From CAIZGX01 sp046048875 (GTDB lineage: Bacteria; Bacteroidota; Bacteroidia; Flavobacteriales_D; Sanyastnellaceae), in the NCBI GenBank assembly GCA_046048875.1, contig JBJOFG010000016.1, positions 1 through 11,011 on the forward strand: DNA of 11,011 nt, written 5' to 3'. Made by a program: the position numbers and the translations under genes. The notes beneath the pieces were generated by a model that had not been told where the DNA came from, made no database searches, and saw only the letters and a list, made by a program, of their open reading frames with translations. Within the stretch, counting starts at the first letter, position 1; the number at the start of each line of letters is the position of its first letter. Below are positions 1 to 7,189 of the stretch, one piece after another.

Positions 1-3000
1 ATCCATGCGTAACACGTCGAGTGTGATTTGTTGAAGGCATAACTCGCAAACTTTTCCCAGTCAGTCCAAATCTTCTCAAGTTTGTCTGCCGGATGTCCGT
101 TAGCAATAGCTCCTTCCATGAACAAGCTTTTCATTTTGTTCAGCTCTTCAATGAGTTTTTTACCCATTGCTTTACGCAGGACGTCGGCCTGACCTTTTGT
201 GAAGTTTGCCAATCGCTGAGACAACAGCATAACTTGCTCTTGGTATACGGTAATGCCGTAGGTCTCTTTCAAGTTGTCTTCCATTTCAGGAAGATCGTAT
301 TCAATTTTTTCGAGTCCGTGTTTACGACGAATGAACTGCGGAATGTACTCCATTGGACCCGGGCGGTACAAGGCGTTCATGGCAATTAAATCCGCGAATA
401 CGGTGGGTTTAAGGTCGCGCATGTGTTTACGCATACCTTCACTTTCGTATTGGAAAATGGCAACTGTTTCACCGCGTTGGAAAAGCTCGTATGTCTTTTC
501 ATCGTCGATGGGAATGTTGTCAATATCAATGTCAATGTTGTGTGAAAGCTTAATGAGCTTTATCGCATTTTTAATAATGCTCAAGGTCTTCAATCCCAAG
601 AAGTCCATCTTCAGCAAACCGGCTTTTTCTACAACGGAGTTGTCGAATTGCGTACACCACATGTCGCTGTCTTTCACGGTAGAAACCGGAACGAAATTCG
701 TAATGTCGGTGGGTGTAATAATCACGCCGCAGGCGTGAGTACCCGTGTTGCGAATAGATCCTTCTAATATTTTCGCCATTCGCAACACTTTACCTTCCGG
801 TGTTGTGCTTGCAGCAATAGCGCGCATGCGTTGCATGCGCTCGAATTCTTCACTCGAGAAATCGTCTTTCAATTGCTTCTCTTCTTTGTTGAAGATATCG
901 GAAAGCGATGCGCGATCTGGAATCAATTTCGTCAATTGTTCCGACTCGCTAATCGATAAGTCGAACACACGCGCAGCGTCTTTTACGGCCGACTTCGCGG
1001 CCATCGTACCGTAGGTAATAATTTGCGCAACTGCGTTGCGCGAATATTTGTTACGCACGTATTCAATCACGCGCTCTCGCCCTTCGTCCTCGAAGTCGAT
1101 ATCCATATCGGGCATGGATACACGATCAGGATTCAAGAAACGCTCAAAGAGGAGATCGTATTTAATCGGGTCGACATCGGTAATGCGAAGGCAATACGCA
1201 ACGGCCGATCCAGCGGCCGATCCACGGCCGGGTCCAACGGACACGTCCATCTCTCGAGCGACTCTACAGAAGTCTTCTACAATGAGCAAATAACCGGGAT
1301 ACCCCGCTTTCTCAATAACTGAAAGCTCGAACTGCAGTCGCTCGCGAATCGATTCATCGAAATCGCCGTAGCGATAGGTCGCTCCTTTAAAAGTTAAGTG
1401 CTCGAGGTATGCCGATTGTTCCGCAATGGTCTTTAACTTTTCTTTCTCTTGCGCAACGCGTTCGTCGTCATATCCGTCAGCAGCCCATTTCTCTTGGCGT
1501 TGCGCGATTAATCGTTCATGAGAGGCGATGATTTCGGTTTGAAAATTCGAAATGAACGATTCTTCAATTTCGAATTTCGGAAGAAGAATTTCTCTATCGA
1601 GTTTATAGCCATCGCACTTCTCGGCAATTTCCAAGGTGGTCTCTAACGCTCCAGGATAAGCCGAAAAGGCCTGCGCCATTTCTTGAACGTCTTTCAAATA
1701 GAATTCGTTGTTCGGAAATCCGAAGCGGAATTCTCTTCCTTTCTTTCCAATATATTTCGAAGGTGTGCTTACTTTTTCTCCGTCTTTCACACACAACAAG
1801 GCGTCTTGCGCTTCAGCATCGCTCTTTTCGGTGTAGAAGGTGTTATTCGCTGCGAAGTATTTAACGTTGTACTTTTCACAAAACCGAACGATCGTTCGGT
1901 TAACCACCTGCTCTTCCTCCAATCCGTGATTGTTCAATTCCGCATAAAAATCTTCACCGAATTGTTCCTTCCAAAAAACAAAAAGCTCTTCGGCTTTTTC
2001 TTCGCCAATATTTAAAATGGTAGAAGGAATTTCACCCCAGAGTGATCCCGTACAAAGAATAATTCCTTCTTTGTACTCTACCAATAGATCGCGACTAATA
2101 CGCGGAACGTAATAAAATCCTTCGGTATAAGCGATGGAAGAAAGCTTTGCTAAATTCTGATAACCTTTGAAATTCTTCGCAAGCAACACAACAGGATAAC
2201 CGTCGTCTTTCGATGTGCGGTCGGTGTGGTTGCGACACATGTTTAACTCGGCACCAACAATAGGTTTGATTCCTTTCTTGTGAGCTGCGCTCACAAAATG
2301 AAACGCTCCCATCATGTTTCCAGAGTCGGTGATAGCGACTGCCGGAGAACCCATGGCGATTGATTTTTTAATCAATGCGTCAATGGTCGTTGTACTCTGA
2401 AGAATACTGTATTGCGAGTGCACATGCAAGTGCACAAATTTTTGATTTTCGTCTACTTCAACCTTCGTTGAAGTTGCGGTAGGACCTTGCTCCTCCGGTT
2501 TTTCAGCCTTGAAATTGCTGTCTTGAAGAAAAGGTGCTTCGTAAACCACTTCATCTTTTGAAATTCCAGATACACATGGAATAACGCCAATTCGAATAAG
2601 TTCAAAGAAACACTTTCCTGTTGCAGCAACGTCGTAAGCCGCGTCGTGCGCTTCTTCAAACTTTACTTGAAATAACTTTTCATGAAGTTCAGTCAGCGTT
2701 GGCCATTTAAACTTTCCTCCACGTCCGCCGGGAATGGCGCAGAAGTCGGTTCCAAATTCTTTAGTGTCCATGCTCGACATTTGTTCGAGTACGTTCGTTC
2801 TTCCTTCACGCAAGAATTCACACCCAACAATGTTTAAGTCGAATTCAATGTTGTGTCCAGCAACAAATTGCGCTTGTGAAATGGCAGTTTCAAATTGATC
2901 TAAACAATCGCTTAACGCGATACCTTCTTTCGTTGCGCGCTCAGTAGATATGCCGTGAATTTTTTCAGAAGAGTAGGGGATTGAAAATCCATTCGGCTGA

Positions 3001-3152
3001 ACAATGATACTTCCCTGAGAAATTAAATCTCCACGTTCACCGTGCAACTGCCAAGCCAATTGAACCAAGCGCGGCCAATTATTAAAATCGGTCAGAGGCG
3101 CATTGTAATTCTGTGGAAGGCCTGTGGTTTCGGTGTCGAAAATTAAATACAT
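1..3152 (-). CDS. dnaE: DNA polymerase III subunit alpha with N-terminal proofreading exonuclease domain (3' end outside window)
   Basis: Replicative DNA polymerase, 1050 codons visible before the window edge. Translating the minus strand from ATG at 3152 gives a DEDDh exonuclease (residues about 1-190): DTETTG at 6-11 (D6, E8), GHNIEFD at 99-105 (D105) and HDAAYD at 169-174 (H169, D174). A linker follows, then a PHP domain opening with HLHVH at 241-245. The polymerase core has GPGRGSAAGS at 640-649, MPDIDIDF at 680-687 (catalytic Asp pair, probably D684 and D686) and DFLGLK starting at D850 (third catalytic Asp). The visible end, SYAFNKSHSTCYAW, matches the alpha-subunit fingers region, so roughly 400 residues (helix-hairpin-helix, OB fold, clamp and tau contacts) should lie beyond the edge. 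The start is secure because an in-frame TGA lies four codons upstream. It is the last visible gene of the trmH-MATE-dnaE unit, 49 bases after the MATE stop. The fusion implies proofreading in cis rather than by a separate epsilon subunit. Confidence 0.96.
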   Translation of the reverse strand, partial: MYLIFDTETTGLPQNYNAPLTDFNNWPRLVQLAWQLHGERGDLISQGSIIVQPNGFSIPYSSEKIHGISTERATKEGIALSDCLDQFETAISQAQFVAGHNIEFDLNIVGCEFLREGRTNVLEQMSSMDTKEFGTDFCAIPGGRGGKFKWPTLTELHEKLFQVKFEEAHDAAYDVAATGKCFFELIRIGVIPCVSGISKDEVVYEAPFLQDSNFKAEKPEEQGPTATSTKVEVDENQKFVHLHVHSQYSILQSTTTIDALIKKSIAMGSPAVAITDSGNMMGAFHFVSAAHKKGIKPIVGAELNMCRNHTDRTSKDDGYPVVLLAKNFKGYQNLAKLSSIAYTEGFYYVPRISRDLLVEYKEGIILCTGSLWGEIPSTILNIGEEKAEELFVFWKEQFGEDFYAELNNHGLEEEQVVNRTIVRFCEKYNVKYFAANNTFYTEKSDAEAQDALLCVKDGEKVSTPSKYIGKKGREFRFGFPNNEFYLKDVQEMAQAFSAYPGALETTLEIAEKCDGYKLDREILLPKFEIEESFISNFQTEIIASHERLIAQRQEKWAADGYDDERVAQEKEKLKTIAEQSAYLEHLTFKGATYRYGDFDESIRERLQFELSVIEKAGYPGYLLIVEDFCRVAREMDVSVGPGRGSAAGSAVAYCLRITDVDPIKYDLLFERFLNPDRVSMPDMDIDFEDEGRERVIEYVRNKYSRNAVAQIITYGTMAAKSAVKDAARVFDLSISESEQLTKLIPDRASLSDIFNKEEKQLKDDFSSEEFERMQRMRAIAASTTPEGKVLRMAKILEGSIRNTGTHACGVIITPTDITNFVPVSTVKDSDMWCTQFDNSVVEKAGLLKMDFLGLKTLSIIKNAIKLIKLSHNIDIDIDNIPIDDEKTYELFQRGETVAIFQYESEGMRKHMRDLKPTVFADLIAMNALYRPGPMEYIPQFIRRKHGLEKIEYDLPEMEDNLKETYGITVYQEQVMLLSQRLANFTKGQADVLRKAMGKKLIEELNKMKSLFMEGAIANGHPADKLEKIWTDWEKFASYAFNKSHSTCYAW

Positions 3153-3201
3153 GGAAGTTGTTCAGATAGGAGCATAAAATTACTGCTCCTGCTCCGAATA
3201 A

Positions 3202-4569
3202 TTAGCCATTGTGGAAATCTTTCCGAGGTCTTTTTTTGAACCACGATGCATTTCGAAAAACGAGCATCGAGAAAAGTCCCAATCCTAAGAAATAAACGTA
3301 ATCAGAGGTCCAAATGATGGCCACATCTGCTTCCGTGTAAAAGGAAATGTAATAGGCGTAGGTGAGGTATAAAACTGTAGTTCCCAATTCAATGAAAAAT
3401 CCTTGAACAGTTTTTCCAGCTCCTTCTACGGCCGCAAGTAGTATGCTTGTAATCGCGAAAATTGAAATGGCAGGAAGGACAATATACATGCTCTTCACAG
3501 TTAGTCGAGTTGTTTCCGTATTGGCATTGAAGAGATGCGCAATGCTTTCAGGATATAACCACAATCCGTGTGTTAGAATGAGAATGAACGAGAAGTTGAG
3601 CAATGCCAAGCGTTTAATGACGGGCATAATTTCACCCAATCGTTTTTCAGCAAGTAATCCAGATACGTAAGTTTTCGTTGTGCTGGAAAATCCCATTACG
3701 CTAACCCAAGCGAGCATATACATGTTGCGCACAATGAATGCGCTTTGAAAAGAGTCTTCGCCCTTCTTTTCAATAAATGCAAAAAAGATAATCCAGATGC
3801 TCAGCGCAACAACCATTTGAAGCATAATGGGAACACCCAGTCTTAAAATTTCCTTCGTGTAATTGAAGGGAACGCGATACAAATTTCGGAAGAGTCGAAC
3901 TTCTTTGTAAACCGTGTGAGAGAGTGTATAAATAAACAGCACCAAAGCCGCTGCGCCCTCGCCGATGTTGGTTGCAAGTGCTGCTCCGCGGACTTCTAAT
4001 CGAGGGAAATTTAAATTTCCGAAGATGAATAAATAGTCAAAGACAATGGTGAAAATAGCAACAGTGACCGTTGAATAAATCATGCTTCGAGTAAGAGCAA
4101 TTCCCGACCAAAACGATTGCAATACTTGAATAAACGTAAAGAAGATGAATCCATACGCACGTGTCTCCGCAAAGGTTTTCATATAGTTGCGTGTCTCTTC
4201 ATCTTCAATGCTTCGATCTAAAAATGTAGGGATGAAAAATGCGAGCACGATGAATTGAATTAACACGATGAATGCTCCAATGAACAATGCATTCGCGAAG
4301 ACTGTTGGGATTTCTTCGCTTCGTCCTTCCCCTCTTTTACGTGCAATTAAAATTTGCGAGGCGTTGGCTAATCCTGCTGAAAGCATGGAAAGCGCAATAT
4401 AGATGAGTCCAACAAAACTCACGGCACTCATGGCTTTTCCGTTTAATTGCGCGACGAAATAATTATCAACGAGCACCACAATGAATTGCACGAACGCTCC
4501 CATACACAAAGGAAGCGCCATTTGAAGTAGCGCTTTGTTGGTGGTGTTCAATGCAATTTTTTCAGACAT
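3202..4569 (-). CDS. MATE family multidrug/cation antiporter
   Basis: Inner-membrane transporter of 455 residues, a normal MATE length, expected to form about 12 membrane helices in two homologous halves and to export cationic compounds in exchange for Na+ or H+. The N-terminal half has the family pattern: a helix starting near ALLQMALPLCMGAFVQ, then VDNYFVAQLNGKAMSAVSFVG, and a small-residue helix before the cytoplasmic RKRGEGRSEE loop. Further hydrophobic segments run to the end, which closes in a basic tail (KKRPRKDF). I place the start at ATG 4569 rather than at an upstream in-frame TTG (4596). The ATG overlaps the trmH stop as ATGTCTGA, an 8-base overlap typical of translational coupling. 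The substrate cannot be read from the sequence. It resembles the NorM/DinF type, but I cannot assign the subfamily. Confidence 0.9.
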   Translation of the reverse strand: MSEKIALNTTNKALLQMALPLCMGAFVQFIVVLVDNYFVAQLNGKAMSAVSFVGLIYIALSMLSAGLANASQILIARKRGEGRSEEIPTVFANALFIGAFIVLIQFIVLAFFIPTFLDRSIEDEETRNYMKTFAETRAYGFIFFTFIQVLQSFWSGIALTRSMIYSTVTVAIFTIVFDYLFIFGNLNFPRLEVRGAALATNIGEGAAALVLFIYTLSHTVYKEVRLFRNLYRVPFNYTKEILRLGVPIMLQMVVALSIWIIFFAFIEKKGEDSFQSAFIVRNMYMLAWVSVMGFSSTTKTYVSGLLAEKRLGEIMPVIKRLALLNFSFILILTHGLWLYPESIAHLFNANTETTRLTVKSMYIVLPAISIFAITSILLAAVEGAGKTVQGFFIELGTTVLYLTYAYYISFYTEADVAIIWTSDYVYFLGLGLFSMLVFRNASWFKKRPRKDFHNG

Positions 4570-5233
4570 GCTTTTTGTTTTGCCATTCGGCTTCAATGTG
4601 CTTCCACCAATGAATGCTATGACGCGCCCATTCGAGTTTGAGTTCTAATTTTTCTTCATCGCTCAATTGCCAATGAGTAGAACTGGCGCGCAAGGTAGTT
4701 GTTAAATGCTGCAACGCAATGCTGGTTGCAGCCGATACGTTCAGGCTTTCTGTAAATCCTTGCATGGGAATATGCACCAATACATCGGCTTGTTCAACCA
4801 TGTAATCGCTCGCGCCAGAAAGCTCTGTACCCATGACGAGCGCTGTTTTTTGAGAAAGATCTAATTCAGAAAGAGGAATAGAATTTCCATGCAAATGCGT
4901 TACGGCAAGGCGGTATCCTTTGCTCTTCAGATCACGAACGCAATCAGCAGTATTGTTTCGTGTTGAATTGTATCGGTGAAGGGTGAGCCATTTACCGGCT
5001 CCTTTAGAAATACGTTGAAGGTGTTGAAAGGGATTTGTATTCTCAATGAGATAACCATCTTGAACTCCGAACGATTCCATGCTTCGAAGAATGGCGCTGG
5101 TGTTGTGCGATTGATACAAATCTTCAAGAACAACGGTGAGGTATCTCGTGCGTAAGTCAACCACTTCATTGAAACGTTGTTGCTTGAATGGAGTGAGCGC
5201 TTCGCAGAAGAGGTCGTATAGTTCTTGACTCAT
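4562..5233 (-). CDS. trmH: tRNA (guanosine-2'-O)-methyltransferase, TrmH-type SPOUT enzyme
   Basis: SpoU/TrmH-class, S-adenosylmethionine-dependent 2'-O-methyltransferase of 223 residues, expected to methylate G18 in the tRNA D-loop. All three SPOUT motifs are present: motif 1 NTSAILR at 44-50 with the conserved catalytic-type R50; motif 2 ALVMGTELSG at 131-140; motif 3 IPMQGFTESLNVSAA at 155-169, which forms the knotted cofactor site. The helical N-terminal extension and the C-terminal tail with HWWKHIEAEW resemble the tRNA-binding flanks of TrmH rather than the L30e-like N-domain of RlmB, which favours TrmH. Start chosen at ATG 5233; an in-frame TTG nine bases upstream is less likely. It is first in a unit with the MATE gene and dnaE. 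Its start lies only 7 bases downstream of the U-tract of the HU terminator, which leaves almost no room for a leader. Confidence 0.92.
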   Translation of the reverse strand: MSQELYDLFCEALTPFKQQRFNEVVDLRTRYLTVVLEDLYQSHNTSAILRSMESFGVQDGYLIENTNPFQHLQRISKGAGKWLTLHRYNSTRNNTADCVRDLKSKGYRLAVTHLHGNSIPLSELDLSQKTALVMGTELSGASDYMVEQADVLVHIPMQGFTESLNVSAATSIALQHLTTTLRASSTHWQLSDEEKLELKLEWARHSIHWWKHIEAEWQNKKHV

Positions 5234-5239
5234 GGGGTG

Positions 5240-5247
5240 CAAAAATA
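5240..5247 (-). promoter_or_regulatory. Possible -7 promoter element for trmH, embedded in the HU terminator U-tract
   Basis: Minus-strand TATTTTTG matches the Bacteroidota -7 consensus TAnnTTTG and ends 6 bases before the trmH ATG. No clear TTG -33 element is seen 17-23 bases upstream, where the terminator stem lies. T-rich terminator tails can match this motif by chance. If real, the mRNA would start within about 3 bases of the start codon. Confidence 0.35.
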
Positions 5248-5270
5248 AAAAGGGCTGCCGAAGCAGCCCT
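5241..5270 (-). terminator. Rho-independent terminator of the HU gene, UUCG tetraloop
   Basis: On the minus strand an 8-bp stem AGGGCTGC / GCAGCCCT (5263-5270 with 5251-5258) closes a TTCG loop and is followed by TTTTTATTTT. It lies 21 bases after the HU stop codon. The loop is the extra-stable UUCG type. The U-tract ends 7 bases before the trmH ATG, so read-through or a promoter overlapping the terminator must supply trmH mRNA. Confidence 0.93.
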
Positions 5271-5291
5271 CATATTTTTCGTGACTGAAAA

Positions 5292-5564
5292 TTACTTCAC
5301 TTTAGAAGATAACTCAGCACCAGCTTTGAACTTAACTACTTTCTTAGCTTTGATAGTGATTTCTTTACCAGTTTGTGGGTTACGTCCTTTACGAGCCGCA
5401 CGCTTTGAAGTAGAGAAAGAACCGAAACCAACTAGGGCAACACGGTCGTCTTTTTTCAACGCTTTAGTAGTTACTTCGATGAATGCATCTAATGCACGCT
5501 TCGAATCAGCTTTAGAAAGCTTAGAAGATGCTGCGATAGCATCAATCAATTCTGCTTTGTTCAT
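5292..5564 (-). CDS. hup: HU family DNA-binding (histone-like) protein
   Basis: Small basic nucleoid protein of 90 residues, exactly the usual HU length. It should dimerise and bend DNA without strong sequence preference. The N-terminal helices start MNKAELIDAIA; the dimer core includes RVALVGFGSFSTSKRAARKG at about 41-60. The DNA-binding beta-arm carries the hallmark RNPQTGKEI at 61-69, with the intercalating-type proline at P63. The basic C-terminus ends SSKVK. The frame is open for another 44 codons upstream, but that stretch is low-quality sequence crossing the promoter, so the start is set at ATG 5564. No Shine-Dalgarno sequence is present; the leader just before the ATG is A-rich, as is common in Bacteroidota. 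It appears to be a single-gene unit with its own promoter and strong terminator, in line with high expression. Confidence 0.96.
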   Translation of the reverse strand: MNKAELIDAIAASSKLSKADSKRALDAFIEVTTKALKKDDRVALVGFGSFSTSKRAARKGRNPQTGKEITIKAKKVVKFKAGAELSSKVK

Positions 5565-5588
5565 TTTGTTTTGGTTTTTATTAATTAA

Positions 5589-5612
5589 ACATTTGTTTGT
5601 TATCCCAAATGT
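5589..5612. repeat. 7-bp inverted repeat over the HU promoter
   Basis: ACATTTG (5589-5595) and CAAATGT (5606-5612) form an inverted repeat with a 10-base spacer. The right arm coincides with the HU -7 element and the left arm lies in the early 5' leader. It could be an operator or a weak hairpin near the mRNA 5' end. The sequence does not decide between these. Confidence 0.45.
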
Positions 5613-5637
5613 AAAAGAAGCATTTTCTAATTCGCAA
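5606..5637 (-). promoter_or_regulatory. HU gene promoter (TTG -33, TACATTTG -7)
   Basis: Reading the minus strand, TTG (5637-5635), 21 bases, then TACATTTG (5613-5606) fits the Bacteroidota sigma-factor consensus TTG-N17-23-TAnnTTTG. Transcription should begin near 5600, giving an AT-rich leader of about 36 bases with no Shine-Dalgarno motif. Confidence 0.7.
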
Positions 5638-5743
5638 GTAAACATTGGGATTTTTTGTCGTTTTGTTGAAAAAAGCGCGTTGTTGTTCATAACCACGAGG
5701 TTTTCATTCTGAAATGCCTTGATTTACTAGTGTTTAGCGCATG

Positions 5744-5767
5744 AAAAAACCCACCGAAGTGGGCTTT
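5744..5767 (-). terminator. Rho-independent terminator of the amino acid permease gene, UUCG tetraloop
   Basis: Minus-strand stem CCCAC / GTGGG around a TTCG loop, extendable by a G-U and two A-U pairs, followed by six T residues (5749-5744). It begins about 21 bases after the permease stop codon. The A-rich other flank means it could also act weakly on plus-strand transcripts, but no plus gene reads into it. Confidence 0.9.
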
Positions 5768-5788
5768 TCATTATATGAATGAAGTGAA

Positions 5789-7105
5789 TTAATTCGATTT
5801 TCTTTTTCCATATAGATAATACACAACCGCACCAACAGGAATTACCATAAGTCCGAAGTAGGCTGCAGGATCATCGCTCAATGCGTTCTTTACAATGAAC
5901 CAAGCAACAACAGCTATAAACAAAACGGGAAGTACTGGATAGAGCGGTGATTTGAATATACCTTCGGATTGTCCCATTTTTTTCATTCTGAAAATGAAAA
6001 TTCCCGAACATGCCATGGCCAAGAAGAACCATTCCGTAATAGTGACATACGTATATAACGCTTCAAATTTTCCCCAAACGAAAATGAGTACAATGGCCCA
6101 TGCCGATTGTAAGAGAATAGCATTTACTGGTACTCCGAATTTCGGATGAGATTTCCCAAAGGCTTCGAAGAACAATCCTTCGTTCGACATTTGCTGAACA
6201 ATGCGCGGTGTTGCGAGCACGTAAAGCCCTGCACATCCAAACACTGAAAGTGCAATCAAAATTGATACAGCGAATGATCCACCTGGAATAATTTTTTCCA
6301 TCGCATCAGCCGCCAATGTTTTGCTGTTTTGAATTTCTTCTATGCTCAACACATTCATGTAGCCAATGCTTACAAGGACATATGATAGCGTGACTACTAA
6401 TGTTCCAAGGATTAATGCAAGCGGAACATTGCGCTTCGGGTTTTCGGCTTCGTTCGTTACAAAGCTGGCGTAGTGCCATCCCGTGTATGACCATAGAACA
6501 CCTACAAAAGCTTTCGCCCACCCGAATCCTTGTGCTTTTTCGTTGGTGAAAATTTCAGAGGCCGAGATGCTATTTTCAAAGATGTTGTTCGTTCCCAAGA
6601 AAAGCAAAAGAATAAGCAATCCGTAAATTCCAATAATTTTTAAAACCGTAGAAACATTCGCAAACCATTTCGAACTGTCTAAACTAAACATGTTGAACAG
6701 TGTGAGAATTACAATCGACACTGCAGCCACCACGGGTAAAAGGGTGTCAGAGAATCCGACTATTTTTTGTGAATAATCAGCGAACACGACAATGAGCGCT
6801 GCTATAGTTCCTGAAGAAACAACCGTAAGCAGACACCATCCATATAAAAATGCAGGAAGTGGTCCGAAGGCTTCTTTTAAATAGGTGTAGATTCCTCCGC
6901 CTTTTGGAAAACGTCCGCCCATCTCTGCGTAGACCAGTGCGCCTATCATGGATACCAAGCCTCCTGCAATCCAGAGGATGGTCATCCACATCGGATCGGG
7001 CACCTCTTTAGCAATGCTGGTTGGCGTTTTGAAGATACCAGAACCAATGGTGCTGCCAATGGCAATCATGGTTAGTGCGAAAAGCGAGAGTCCTTTTTTA
7101 TTCAT
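5789..7105 (-). CDS. APC superfamily amino acid permease (LAT/SteT-like)
   Basis: Inner-membrane amino acid transporter of 438 residues with about 12 predicted helices. Helix 1 contains the APC substrate-site signature GSTIGSGIF (17-25), the unwound stretch that binds the amino acid backbone. After helix 2, GGRFPKGGGIYTYLKEAFGPLPAFLYGW is a hallmark of the L-type (LAT) branch, which includes bacterial Ser/Thr exchangers. SYTGWHYASFVTNEAENPKRNVP around helix 6 is also typical. Specificity cannot be assigned. The last helix ends in YLYGKRKSN. It is transcribed alone: its own terminator lies downstream and a -7 element TATATTTG lies 19 bases before the ATG. The start at 7105 is supported by this promoter and by the usual position of helix 1. 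Composition is like that of its neighbours, with no sign of recent transfer. Confidence 0.93.
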   Translation of the reverse strand: MNKKGLSLFALTMIAIGSTIGSGIFKTPTSIAKEVPDPMWMTILWIAGGLVSMIGALVYAEMGGRFPKGGGIYTYLKEAFGPLPAFLYGWCLLTVVSSGTIAALIVVFADYSQKIVGFSDTLLPVVAAVSIVILTLFNMFSLDSSKWFANVSTVLKIIGIYGLLILLLFLGTNNIFENSISASEIFTNEKAQGFGWAKAFVGVLWSYTGWHYASFVTNEAENPKRNVPLALILGTLVVTLSYVLVSIGYMNVLSIEEIQNSKTLAADAMEKIIPGGSFAVSILIALSVFGCAGLYVLATPRIVQQMSNEGLFFEAFGKSHPKFGVPVNAILLQSAWAIVLIFVWGKFEALYTYVTITEWFFLAMACSGIFIFRMKKMGQSEGIFKSPLYPVLPVLFIAVVAWFIVKNALSDDPAAYFGLMVIPVGAVVYYLYGKRKSN

Positions 7106-7124
7106 AATGCGTGTTGAATGGTCT

Positions 7125-7132
7125 CAAATATA
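7125..7132 (-). promoter_or_regulatory. -7 promoter element of the amino acid permease gene
   Basis: Minus-strand TATATTTG, an exact TAnnTTTG match, ends 19 bases before the permease ATG. No good TTG -33 element is seen at the normal distance, so activation by a protein bound to the adjacent inverted repeat is conceivable. Confidence 0.55.
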
Positions 7133-7164
7133 TTTCGCTTTTGAGCACCGACGTTCGAAATATA
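7129..7164. repeat. 9-bp inverted repeat in the divergent promoter region
   Basis: TATATTTCG (7129-7137) and CGAAATATA (7156-7164) are perfect inverted copies with an 18-base spacer. They sit in the 84-base region between the divergent permease and the 7190 gene. The left arm overlaps the permease -7 element and the right arm lies 12 bases before the -7 element of the rightward gene. Placement and symmetry suit a dimeric regulator binding site. No regulator gene is visible in the window. Confidence 0.5.
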
Positions 7165-7176
7165 GAAAAGTGTTCG

Positions 7177-7184
7177 TAAATTTG
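7177..7184 (+). promoter_or_regulatory. -7 promoter element of the small gene upstream of dapA
   Basis: TAAATTTG is an exact TAnnTTTG match ending 5 bases before the ATG at 7190. Transcription would then start almost at the start codon. No convincing TTG -33 element is present at 17-23 bases. Confidence 0.5.
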
Positions 7185-7189
7185 TAAGA

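Noticed and set aside
93..2015. Several plus-strand open frames of 85-154 codons opposite dnaE
   Set aside because: They lie antisense to a continuous, motif-rich dnaE reading frame and show no protein-family pattern or promoter.
3169..3195. GGAGCA/TGCTCC stem between the MATE gene and dnaE as a terminator or promoter
   Set aside because: The 6-bp stem with a 9-base loop has no following T-run, and the loop's TAATTTTA is only a near match to the -7 box without a -33 partner. The TGCTCC arm is present twice in tandem, so the pairing may be incidental.
4570..4596. Upstream TTG start for the MATE gene
   Set aside because: The ATG at 4569 overlaps the trmH stop in a typical coupled junction and starts closer to the first helix; the extra 9 residues look like out-of-frame trmH sequence.
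5234..5242. TTG start for trmH
   Set aside because: It adds three residues within the promoter/terminator overlap; the ATG at 5233 is the natural start.
5565..5696. 44-codon N-terminal extension of HU
   Set aside because: HU is normally 90 residues beginning MNKAELI; the extension covers a clear promoter and has no family match.
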